Positions 1 through 10,170 of a DNA stretch of 55,000 bases are shown here, in pieces. This stretch comes from Glandiceps talaboti. Its lineage: Eukaryota; Hemichordata; Enteropneusta; Spengelidae. The translations under genes and the position numbers were made by a program. The stretch spans positions 16,960,592 through 17,015,591 of the forward strand of contig NC_135554.1 in assembly GCF_964340395.1 (NCBI RefSeq), given 5' to 3'. The first letter of the stretch is position 1; each line of letters begins with the position of its first letter. The notes below the pieces were generated by a model that was not told the origin of the DNA, made no database searches, and saw only the letters and a list, made by a program, of their open reading frames with translations.

Positions 1-23
1 ATATTAGTGATGGCAGTAAATCT

Positions 24-500
<477 letters not shown>

Positions 501-504
501 AGAG

Positions 505-578
<74 letters not shown>

Positions 579-617
579 AGGGAGAGAGAGAGAAAGAGAG
601 GGAGAGACAGAGAGAGC
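501..617. repeat. (GA)n microsatellite
   Basis: A long GA run with a few interruptions (GAAGGAGGG, GACAG) towards the right end. The Glu-Arg and Ser-Leu open frames on the two strands are products of the repeat. Confidence 0.97.
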
Positions 618-3600
618 TCTGATACTTTGTATCCACCATATTGCTGAAGTTATATTTCTCTCGCGCATAATCAGAGTAAAATTTTCGTTTTTGGTGTACT
701 TTAGACTGGTAAAGTCGTCATTGTAATTCTTTCTTTATTTGTGATGTTTTTGTCCGTTTGCCATTTAATAAATAAACTGAAATCGCGAGTGAGCACGAAA
801 TCTCGCGTGATTGTATAAGGAGCTTTTGAAAAGTAACATTAATAGCAAAGAATCCAAAAAAAGTCAAATAAAACAGTCAAGTGAATATATTAGTAACTTC
901 ACTATTTTATATTTGTGAAATCTGCTACGTTCATACGGGGAAACCCTGGCACTCTACTATATACCTCGCCCGATTAATTGATTGATCCATTGATCCATTC
1001 CCTAGCCAATTATATATTTCACCGTATTGTTTCACAATAATCTAATTGCATTAGATTCCACATTCCCAGCCCTACCAATCTAAGGATGGAAGGACGTGTC
1101 AGTAGTATTGGTCTGCTCAGTGTATATTTGCTGAAAGAAATTGATTTGGTACGGTATGAACACAAATCGATATTGACTGTGCCATGGAAGTATCTATCTC
1201 CCGCTTCTATGACTGCACAAAGTACAAGGTGATACAACTTTAATGAAGTGTATTGTTTGGATATGAGTTTTCAATGTTTATAACATAATTAATTGACAGT
1301 ATGATGTTATACAATTAACATGTCAGTTGGTATACTTACAATACATTGCTGAATCGTTTGGTGTGAGGGGAGGTCATTTTATGGAGGATTTCACACTATG
1401 AATGTTTTCACGTTGCTTTTCAAAGATAATGACTATTCACACAAGAAAACTGTATCTAGTGCACGAAGTGGGGTCCATTTTTTTTATCTTTTCCAATATG
1501 ACCCTTCTATGTCTGGCTCAATCATCACTGATCCCTGAGAAACTAATCAGTTTTTTTTTATTATCATCGCTACCGTTATCCACGTGTGGGAAAAGAAACA
1601 ACCGGTCCTCACAGTATGTACTGTATAACATTTTGTTGAAACTGTAGCAAAGCGAGTAAGCCTTTCACTGCCAGACCAGGGTATATATATGAAATGTAGT
1701 AATGTTTCTAAGATTTTTTTTTGTTCCGCATGATGGGGCATATTTCAATTGATAGGGCAAGTTCTCAACGCTAAGTCATACCTTGAGGGCGCCATGCAGT
1801 TACTAAAACATCCACATGATAATATGTACCCTTCAAACACCGAACAAGTACAAATCACTGACTTTTCTTTGCAATTTCAGTGACAACTTTTTGAAACTTA
1901 ATAAACTAGTACTCTAATATATTAAGATTCCTTCAGAGATTTTGATATCAAGAAATCCAATTTTAGATTATCGTATAAATGGATTCAATGATGATCTCCA
2001 ATTCCTTCTTTCTAATGAATACGAATATTATAATACTTCAGTACTGATGTGTAAAGGTAAATTGGAATAGTATTACGTTCTTTGCTAGATTAAAATTGTA
2101 TTCTAGATAATCAGATTCAACATTCATCTTCTATATTGTTCAGGCTGATACCATTTTCAGCTCATAACGATCTGATAGCTTATGAATAATTCATTACGAA
2201 CACGAGTACAGCATTGAAGACAGATTTAATACGGGCAAATCCAAAGGAAAAAGGAACAGATTATCTTTTTAATTACTTTCTTAAAATCACCGCAATGGTT
2301 ATTTCTTTCGAGAGTAAGGAGATAATTGGAGAACTGCCATGTTTCAGTTTCAACAAAAATCAAACTTTGATAATCCCGACACTTTAAGAAATGATTAGCT
2401 CTAATGACTTGTGTTTCATTAGTACCCTATAACCAAAGTTGCTGAACTTGAAATGTAGCTTCGTCTTCAGTGCACAACAAAACTATTACGAATATTGCAA
2501 CAATGTTTACAACCGCCGGGATATCCAGAGTTATTAGATATAAAGCAAGCAATAACAGTGTTTCGTTGAAAATTTGTCAATTTAGAGCTGAAATTGTTAC
2601 ATGATCGGCACGCAGTATGGAATAGTTTGCGTGCCGTTGCACCCGGAGTCGAGTACATACACTGCATCTGTGCACTGTTATGTGTTATAGATCTCTTGCG
2701 TACATACGTGGCATTTGACCCAGGTTTAGTTCCCTTTTAAAATCAATAAAATAATCATTACCCTTTCATACATGACAAGTAAATAACTATAACTACAGTT
2801 TGTGAATGAAAAGAGCTCTGATGTGAACTGCAAGAAATTGGTCGATCTCCGCTACTCAACAACTTAAAATTTGAAGGACTTAGTAAAGCTGGAAAACTCG
2901 TGTCTAGTTGTACACAGTATCAGTGAAATCCAAGCTCTAACAAACCTTCTCGGTACTTCCACAGACAAATTGAGATTACAAGTCGTATTTGTTTCTGTTC
3001 ATATAATTTCCAGCTAGTTCACACTATGTTTTTACGATGGCAATGACATTTCGGCAACAACAAGAACGCTAGACGTCGACGTCTTCATTGTTTGAATGTA
3101 TCGTGCATGACGTTCTATGTGTGGGACAGTACTAGTCAGATTGGTTGTAGTGTTCATCTACAAAATGACTCAGTAAATTGGCCATTCATGAATACCATCT
3201 TGGTATTCAACGAGGCTGCGGTTTAGGACGATGGATAATTACTGCTTCCAGCGCGGTTAGAAATGTACACTTTTCCCTCAAGCAGTGGGAACATTTTCTG
3301 CTCACATTCACAAATATTACATCGTTTATTTTGAGATTTTGTTTTCAGCATATTACAAATAGGGAATAATGAATAATATATATGCTATCAAAACAAAGAG
3401 AGAAGTGAACACTTGGAATGATTCATCCGGGATTGATTGGTGATAACTTTGATGAAGTATGGTTATATGTGAATGTAATAGTTCCTTAACCAATAATATA
3501 ATGACACAACATATGGAAATCATCAGCTCAAAATATCAATAAGTTTTTTATTTCCTCAAATTTCGCTGAATAATAGATTCTCAGATTATAACAGGGATAG

Positions 3601-4234
3601 TTGATGGATATATATTCCACGAAGTAAAAACAAAGTTATAGATAATTACATTTTGAATTAATCTCTACTAATCTATAACATCTTTCTAGTACAATGTTAA
3701 TAAAGGGGGGAAAAAGGACGGTCGGCAATGAAAAGTTTAATCGGAAAATGGATATATACATATATGCACAGCTTACAATCATATCAATATACAACGTTTC
3801 TAGGACATGATATCTAACATGTAAAAAATTACTGTTCAGCAATAATGAAGCTTCTTAAAGATCTTATATATTATGTTGTACACCGCTTTATTACAACGAA
3901 TGTCATTAATTCATAAGTGCCACATAATATATTGATTTATTGATTTTCGTTACCATGCCAACCAATGTTCATGAAATGACTGTTTTTAGAATTCAGTATA
4001 TCAAATTAACACAGATATGGTGGTTTTAGGCAAAAATATATTATTATTCAATCGTTATAAAGGGATCGTCAGAGGCATATAATTTACAAAACCACGGCAT
4101 TTTAAAGCCTACTTTCTTTCCATGGAAACAGGTATCTTGTTTTACGCAATTTGCGTAGCAACGGATATCACAGACTCTCAAATGTAATAAGCAAGGATTT
4201 CTCCCCTACCATTTTATTGTTTCATGGCTTCTTA
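618..4234. other. Gene-poor AT-rich stretch
   Basis: About 3.6 kb in which I recognise no protein family, RNA gene or complete mobile element. Open frames are short and look random. A CG-rich hairpin is present at 2606-2636. A small odd palindrome (TACGCAA T TTGCGTA) lies near 4143-4157 and resembles two opposed bZIP half sites. The stretch lies on the 3' side of the minus-strand GPCR gene. Confidence 0.5.
2606..2636. other. Short inverted repeat (hairpin)
   Basis: CGGCACGCA and TGCGTGCCG form a perfect 9-bp stem around a 13-nt loop. It stands out because it is GC-rich in AT-rich surroundings and contains several CpG steps. There is no evidence for transcription. It could be a chance palindrome, a protein-binding site or the end of a small element. 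Confidence 0.4.
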
Positions 4235-4652
4235 TTAATCTTGTCAAGAATCCACATAATTTGCTGATTTTGGTAACCACGACAACTGATTTTTCCCTAC
4301 CAGCGTCTGCTCGTATGAAGCTTTGTTTTCTGGTGATAGTCACTCCTGTTCGAAAGCACTTCTTCACCATGATGTTGTCACTCTGGTTGTGGTATTTTCC
4401 ATCAGTACTAAGCCATGTTCATCTTCTGGATGGTTTATTGCGGTCAAATGTGTTCATCAACACAAGGTCATTATAGTTAGCACAGTTTAGGAGTTTGAAT
4501 CCTCTCTCATTCCAGGCTTCTTGGTTCGAGAGCAACACATGACTGTTCGTGATGCTCTTGTGAACGAGAAATTCAACGCCATGTCTATACTCTTTTCCTG
4601 CGAAGTAGACCCTGTGCCAATCGTCAAATGATGTTTTCCGAACATTTCTCAA
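4235..4652 (-). pseudogene. Decayed LINE endonuclease (RTE/CFDP2-like)
   Basis: This is a remnant of the apurinic-endonuclease-like domain of a non-LTR retrotransposon. The family is often annotated in animals as 'craniofacial development protein 2-like'. Reading the minus strand, an N-terminal block with YFAGKEYRHGVEFLVHKSI matches the usual Y-F-S-G ... HGVGFLVHKDI strand. It is followed directly by NERG..LL...NYNDLVLMNTF, so the part between them, including the metal-binding and QAYAPT-type segments, is deleted. After KPSRR comes an in-frame stop where the family has R-W/K-W. The frame then continues as TWLSTDGKYHNQSDNIMVKKCFR and SFIRADAG, matching the family's TW.SPDG..NQIDYILV..R and FPGADIGSDHD. 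The catalytic SDH is destroyed. No reverse transcriptase is seen next to it. The assignment rests on recalled motif order, not on a search. Confidence 0.7.
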
Positions 4653-5090
4653 CGCATTTCACTCAAACCATTTAGTGAGACTCCCCTCTATAATGGGTCA
4701 ATGTTTTCTTAAGTTTTGTCTTGGATAGCTAAGGATTGAATGGTATTGATCTTTTCAGATGGTAAAGTTTTTTTTAACGTTATTTCCAAGGTTTCAAAAA
4801 AAAGAAGTGTCAAGTTTGAGTATCAAATTCTCTATGTCCATAGCGGCCTTTTTCATATCATACTCATCCAATTACTAGTTCTGTTGTATTCATTTGCTTA
4901 CCAACTCACTACCACATCCATTCAGTTATTAACTCATTCGTTGAATCACAAACCTACCACTTCCTGCATTCATTTTATGTCCAACTGTCACTGTCATTCA
5001 TGTTTTCTTTTAACCCCGTCACTAATCCGTTTATTTCCGAACTCTTCAACTCACTGAAGCACTCGATGAGTACTAATTAACTCTCGTTGG

Positions 5091-5096
5091 TTTATT
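5091..5096 (-). promoter_or_regulatory. Candidate poly(A) signal of the GPCR gene
   Basis: AATAAA on the minus strand, about 170 nt past the GPCR stop codon. It is the first canonical hexamer I see downstream and would give a 3' UTR of roughly 190-200 nt. AATAAA-like hexamers are common in AT-rich DNA, so this is only a candidate. Confidence 0.4.
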
Positions 5097-5269
5097 TGCT
5101 CTAGCTTTGAATAATGTTTCAAAGAATATTGACACAAAGATCTGAGATTAATAAACAAATTTGGACGTGATTTCGGTTTTCTATTTCGATCATCAAAACT
5201 AAACCTGGTCCATTGTTAGTATTAGTTAGTATAAGAACATATAAGTTGTACCCTAGTATACATCATAAT

Positions 5270-6325
5270 CTAGGTATTAGTTGACAATGTAATAGATTGG
5301 CCATGCCCTTGGGAGTTTCCACAACCAAACATTTTCTTTGCTTCCACTTGAAATTCCCTTAATTTGGCTGCATAAATGAACGGATTTACACACATATTAC
5401 AACACACTGATACAATGGTGTAGCTGAAGAATATGCTGTTGAAGTTGACATAACCGCCAAGATTAAACCAAAAATAAACGATCTGATTCGGGGACCAACA
5501 TACGATGTACGTAATGGCTATGATTAGCAACGTAGAGATAATATTTTTCTCTGTTTTCGAGAGTGGTTTTGGTGCTGAAGCACTTGCCTGGTCTGTGGCT
5601 TGAGTTGGTCTTGGGTCAGCTGTGTGCACTTTGCTTTGACGCCTGACGACTCGTAATATATTGACGTAGACGAAAGCCATGATTATGATCGGTGTGATGT
5701 ATTGAAAAACAAAGACCATGACGCCTAAGGCATCTAGTCCCTTGAACCATATCTGTGTACATCCGCCATTGTTATCATTCTTCTGTACCATCGCCCAGTG
5801 AAGTTCGTAGACAAAACACAGTGGCCAAACTGCGCCCACCATAATCTTAGCTTTCCTCTGTGAAAAACTAGTATGGTGTTTGATAGGATGGCAGATGGCA
5901 AAATATCGTTCAAAAGTTAGGAATACAAGGTTGAATGTTGATCCAAGAAAGCAAGCCCACATTGGATAAAGACTGGACACCCATAGCTTGCAGAAGGCAT
6001 CTCCGACGGCGCCATTCGGAATTGAACCAACAGGGATAAGGTTTTGAGCAAGTAGCAAAATAGAACTGACGAGATCGATGCATGATTGATTCATGATAAA
6101 GATGTTGGTACTGTTCAGACCCGTGGGTGAAGCTTTGTGTATTCGCATAAACACCGCGATCACCAATATATTTCCGATGACGCCAGTGGTGCCGATAAAT
6201 GCAAAAATCGTTTTCATTATGGAGTCTATATTGCCATCATCTACGCCTTCTCCTGATTGGCCTGAAGTAGTGTTATCACCAGAGGTGACGTTCCCCCAAG
6301 CTGGAGTTTCTGTTGTGTTGTTCAT
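5270..6325 (-). CDS. Class A (rhodopsin-like) GPCR, orphan
   Basis: A 351-residue seven-helix receptor. The N-terminus is extracellular with sequons at N2, N3, N12 and N18. TM1 (about 36-61) has GN at 51-52. TM2 (74-97) has the conserved Asp at D84, but in NQSCID rather than the usual LAxxD. C112 at the top of TM3 can pair with C189 in loop 2. TM3 ends in ERY (139-141) followed by AICHP. TM4 has W167 and TM5 P212. Loop 3 (about 226-260) is hydrophilic and rich in Ala, Thr, Gln and Lys. TM6 carries CWSP (276-279) and TM7 NPFIY (314-318). Then come helix 8 and C335, a possible palmitoylation site. Position 3.32, counted back from the ERY arginine, is Met, so an amine receptor is unlikely and a peptide-type or other ligand is more plausible. 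Coupling to a heterotrimeric G protein is inferred from the intact ERY, CWxP and NPxxY. The CDS is intronless, but the gene has an upstream splice acceptor. I cannot name the subfamily. Confidence 0.95.
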   Translation of the reverse strand: MNNTTETPAWGNVTSGDNTTSGQSGEGVDDGNIDSIMKTIFAFIGTTGVIGNILVIAVFMRIHKASPTGLNSTNIFIMNQSCIDLVSSILLLAQNLIPVGSIPNGAVGDAFCKLWVSSLYPMWACFLGSTFNLVFLTFERYFAICHPIKHHTSFSQRKAKIMVGAVWPLCFVYELHWAMVQKNDNNGGCTQIWFKGLDALGVMVFVFQYITPIIIMAFVYVNILRVVRRQSKVHTADPRPTQATDQASASAPKPLSKTEKNIISTLLIIAITYIVCWSPNQIVYFWFNLGGYVNFNSIFFSYTIVSVCCNMCVNPFIYAAKLREFQVEAKKMFGCGNSQGHGQSITLSTNT

Positions 6326-6563
6326 CCCGTCTTTGAGGCTTTACAATACCCGAATCGTCTATATAATTGTCTGGCTTGCAAAACTGTGGTGTGAATACAC
6401 CTCTTGGAAAAATAGACCCATAAAACAAGCCAAAGCCGAGAGGTAGTACGCCAACATGAACGTCAGTTTACACATTGTAGATTCTTTTCATCGTCTGCTA
6501 ATTGAAGGATCGTACAGGGTATGTTCTCTAAACTCTACATCAAGTCTATGCCTCGCCTGTTAC
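6326..6563 (-). other. GPCR 5' UTR on the coding exon
   Basis: On the minus strand a polypyrimidine tract followed by TTCTTGCAG ends at 6564 (CAG = 6566-6564), which is a strong 3' splice site. The exon would begin at 6563 and run 238 nt before the receptor ATG. The stretch contains several upstream ATGs, including an immediate ATG-TAG and the 38-codon ORF listed separately. A GPCR with its whole coding region in one exon and its 5' UTR split off is a common animal gene layout. The UTR assignment is inferred from the splice signal and frame. Confidence 0.55.
6359..6475 (-). CDS. Upstream ORF in the GPCR 5' UTR, 38 codons
   Basis: ATG at 6475 and TAG at 6359. It is in the same frame as the receptor but separated from it by two stops, TAG and TAA. 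The predicted peptide starts MCKLTFMLAYYLSALACF, a hydrophobic core after a Lys that resembles a signal or membrane segment. This may be chance in a short AT-rich frame. If it is in the mature mRNA it would be expected to lower initiation at the receptor start. No homology is recognised. Confidence 0.3.
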   Translation of the reverse strand: MCKLTFMLAYYLSALACFMGLFFQEVYSHHSFASQTII

Positions 6564-6636
6564 CTGCAAGAAATGAAACGAAAGTGAATCAGATCTGAAT
6601 ACAAACATATAGCTAGGAGACCACTAATTTTTAATT

Positions 6637-6649
6637 CCCCCCCCCCCCC
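6637..6649. repeat. Poly-C tract
   Basis: Thirteen consecutive C on the plus strand, inside the inferred intron just upstream of the GPCR splice acceptor. On the minus strand this is a G-run. Such runs are prone to length errors. Confidence 0.95.
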
Positions 6650-8515
6650 TCATGCTACTAGCTATTCTTGAAACACAGGAAATTAAGCTGCCATTCTTTG
6701 GTGACCTTTCTTGTAGAATACAGTCTACTTATGGTTTCTTTTACTCGTCTGGAGTGAAAGCTAACCAATTGCAACGGACCTGATTTGTTATCGAGCAAAC
6801 ACCGCGGGTAAATTGACCGTGTACTAATTTGCGCGCCTTGTGAAAGTAAATCTCATGGATATCTGTTCAGTCATAAAAAAAAATAGCACGTCTTGAAATC
6901 CTTAGGGCTAATCAAAAGTGCATTATTTGAACGTACCACGAGATAGCTAAATCACGCAAAGGCGTTCCGCCTAAAGTCCATTATCTTAGACGGTGTAGAT
7001 ATGTGGGCTATGTGACCTTTGTTTAAGAGTTTTTTTGTTCTACACTCAAGTCGTATGTTATAGAATTATATCAGAAATCTTCACACAGCAAATAAGACCG
7101 TCGTACAGAGGTTGAAATATATTACCAGATAATCCAATCTTCTCAAACATTTGTGTAAATGAAAGGGGATGAAGGAATGGGTGCATATTAGCATTTATAT
7201 TGAGATTGAACCAAAGCAACACATTTAGGGAGGAAATTAAGTTCTAAGGGTACAGCCAAATATTGGCTTATACAACAGTCTTATACAAAAACATAATGAA
7301 CCTGTCGTACCATACGTTTTGGGAAACTGCTTTGATTTGAGCACTCCATCTACTAAACAATTGCGAAAAATCTATCTGTAAATGTTGTAATAAGTCAACG
7401 CCCAAATTAGGCTATCTCTTTGTAAGTAAATCAAAGGATTAAACTTTTGATGTTTAAAAAGAAATATCATAAATATTCAGATTCAAAACTAGGCTTACAT
7501 GAGATATCCGTTTTTTCTTGGATGACAGATTTATGTCTTTAAAATAACAATGGTTATACTAAAGTTGGTGCATCTGAAGTAGTTGTTACTACCAGAAATG
7601 AAAGACTATAGATTTTCAATGAGTCGGCGTGAAGTCTTTTACATCTAACACGACATTAACGTTTTTGTTACAAATTACACAAAGTACAGAAATGTTGCAA
7701 TTTATCTCACTGTGAACATAAATAAAAAGTTCTGTGTTTGAATAATCCTTGTTTCATCCGACACATGTTCATGATGAGATAAAATGTATCATTCTGTATG
7801 CTAGCATTCTATCAGTGTATATGTACGTAATGTGAGAAATAAACCAAACATTGTGATGCCTGATTGAAACTCTATGGTCACTCTGATTTGGTAGTACGTT
7901 TTTCTTATTATAAAAACGTCTTCCTTAACCGTTGGTCTGGTACATGTATCACGCATTTGTAGAACTTCGTCATAAGTTATTATCCCAGAGAATTAATTAT
8001 CTTTTGATATCGCAAGGACGTAGCTATTGAAATAATTTTGAGTTATTTTCAAAGAGCAGTTATATACACGTAACCACACTGGCTAATACTGGTGACTGCA
8101 ACTCGGTCACGATTTCTTCTCAACGTTAAGATATCTCTCCTAAATTGAACGCATGACAATTTCAATAAAACGTATGTTTATTTTATTGATTGTAACACAT
8201 TTTTGTGAGTACAATGATTGTTGTCATGGTGAAATGTGTATCTGAAAGTTAGCTCCATTCATAACTTAGTGGAACACAATCTTTGTAAATCAAAAGAAGA
8301 TCAAAAGAAGTGATGTGATATATCTTTCGTTTATTCATCGTGTACAGGAAGCAAGATTCTTTTACACTTCCTCAGTACACACGTAAATTAGTTTTCAGCA
8401 CATAATAAACTCGAATGAGAACTTGGCAAGAATTTAATCATCGTGTGATTTTGTCATCTGCGACTTTCAAACATTTTATCATATATTTCTAGTGATTTAC
8501 ATACCATGCAAGTTT
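6650..8515. other. No gene recognised (inferred GPCR intron)
   Basis: AT-rich sequence upstream of the GPCR acceptor on the minus strand. I find no exon-like segment with convincing splice sites and no complete mobile element. If the promoter proposed near 18.6 kb belongs to the GPCR, everything from 6.57 to 18.5 kb is one intron. Confidence 0.45.
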
Positions 8516-8830
8516 CGTTGTTTTTCACGGTGTGTATATGTGTGTGTGTACATGTGTGTTTGTTTGTTTGTGAGTGTGCGCGCGCGTATGTACATGTATG
8601 TATGTATGTATGTATGTATGTATGTATGTATGTATGTATGTATGTATGTACGTACGTAAGTACGTACGTACGTACGTACGTATGTATGTATGTATGTATG
8701 TATGTGTATGTATGTATGTATGTATGTATGTATGTATGTATGTATGTATGTATGTGTATATGTATGTGTGTATGTATGTGTGTGTGTGTGTGTTGTGTTG
8801 TATTGTGTTGTGTTGTGTTGTGTTTGTATG
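8516..8830. repeat. Compound microsatellite (GT, TATG, GTAC, TTGTG)
   Basis: A run of GT-rich sequence passes into long (TATG)n, then a patch of (GTAC)n with CpG-containing ACGT steps, then (TATG)n again, (GT)n and finally (TTGTG)n. The motif changes by single-base variants of one tetranucleotide, which suggests slippage plus point mutation. Every open frame across it, including the longest (112-124 codons), is repeat-derived. Confidence 0.95.
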
Positions 8831-9104
8831 TTAGAAACTACTAATAGGCCCCACTGGATAGGTCGAAACAATAATTTAATACAATTCAGTATTATGTTAT
8901 ATGAGTACTCTTAATCTCCAATGGTGTAGTCATGGACTGAATTTGCGTGATCGCCGGATAATTTATCATTACAGCAGGTAAGGATGGAACGTTTGAGTAC
9001 GTTTTCATTCATTTTGATATTGTAGAATTGATAAATTATACTGAGAAATGCTAATGTTACAGTTTGACATTCTGATCTAAGACACGCATATGCTGTTACA
9101 GCGA

Positions 9105-9190
9105 ATTCCACAATGCCGTGCAGCATTCCTGTTTGATACAACCACGCAGTAACCAATAAGAAACTGGACATGCTACATTTTAAGATAGCA
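9105..9190 (-). pseudogene. Coding-like segment, left member of inverted pair
   Basis: The minus-strand frame reads SFLLVTAWLYQTGMLHGIVEF and continues open to about 8914. The same words recur in diverged form on the plus strand at 9371-9467 (SFLWVSEWWYQQEKLYGIVTF). Nucleotide identity of the two arms looks like roughly three quarters by eye. The family is not recognised. The hydrophobic pattern would fit a membrane protein. The pair could be a foldback transposon, or gene fragments duplicated head to head. Confidence 0.35.
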
Positions 9191-9370
9191 AGATTGAATG
9201 AGTACAGTTTCGTGTTACATAAACTATGTATGCCACCATACAAACATCAAGTGAACACCGCAAAGGACATTTTGCACGACCTTCATTGGGTGTTTGATAC
9301 TAAGAAAAACGTTGGCGGCCGTATGTCTGATGGAGTTGAAATGGCTTATTCCATTTCGAATAAATGTAGC

Positions 9371-9467
9371 AAAAAATGTAATGTTTCTATTGGAGTGTGG
9401 CATATGCAGTTTCTTGTGGGTTTCTGAGTGGTGGTATCAACAAGAAAAGCTGTACGGTATTGTGACA
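9371..9467 (+). pseudogene. Coding-like segment, right member of inverted pair
   Basis: Plus-strand counterpart of the segment at 9105-9190. The frame that contains the shared words ends at TAA near 9494. About 180 bp of unrelated sequence separates the two arms. Similarity stops on both sides, so neither arm reaches a recognisable terminus. Confidence 0.35.
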
Positions 9468-9494
9468 TTCATTGCAGTAATCTGTACATTGTAA

Positions 9495-10104
9495 TCTGGA
9501 AATTAACCCCACTGACCAAAGTTGTGATCAAATATGACTCATGAAGTATATGTTCTATAATTGACGGCAGAATGTGCATTCAATTGTATGCTTAATTACT
9601 GAATGGTAGGTGGTTATGGGCCTTATATAAAATTGCTTGATCGACTTCATCACATAATCTTCAATACTTATCTCGGCACCCCGCTCACGTACAATACACC
9701 ATAAGCTGGCGACCTACCTTGTCAAGAATGCAGGAGCTGTTTAAAGAACAAACTGAACACCAGAGATGTCAAGTGTTTTTTCAATTATATTTCGAATCTC
9801 CATACTTGTTCACCCGTGAGATTTCTAATCTGAGACATTGGGATCACACATTTGGGAAGCTGCATAGGCTTAAAACTAATTCCGAGTTTAATAGTACACC
9901 TGTGTACCTTTTCTTCTCCACTTGAGCTGCAAATAAACATGTATTTCCTTGTTTTATATTTTCACGACTTAGATAAACAATTATGAGTTTCAATAAGAAG
10001 TACCAGTTTTGTAAGCTCTAGTAGTACTTTATGTAAGCACATACGTTGTACTTGTACTACTATAACATGATATCTTCTATTTTCACTAACTAAAGGCAAA
10101 CTAA
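9495..10104. other. No gene recognised
   Basis: AT-rich sequence with short open frames only. I see no splice-flanked exon and no repeat structure. Confidence 0.5.
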
Positions 10105-10170
10105 AAAAGAAATTGTGTTTCCGCTAACCCGACCGATTCTAGTTTAGCGGCCGAGCCTACACCTTTTTTA
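10105..10170. mobile_element. Terminus related to the 33.9/40.5 kb TIR family
   Basis: AATTGTGTTTCCGCTAACCCGACC followed about 35 nt later by CCTACACCTTTTT resembles the left end of the element at 40458, which has AATTGTTTGGTTCCGATTAC then CCGACC and CCTAAACCTTTT. Similarity fades after about 65 bp and I cannot find a matching second end, so this is probably a related subfamily or a decayed fragment. Confidence 0.35.

Noticed and set aside
4261-4476. 71-codon plus-strand frame
   Set aside because: Antisense shadow of the decayed LINE endonuclease on the minus strand.
8497-8871. 112-124-codon frames rich in Tyr/Val/Cys/Met or His/Thr
   Set aside because: Translation of the TATG/GTAC microsatellite. 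Several overlapping frames on both strands are open for the same reason.
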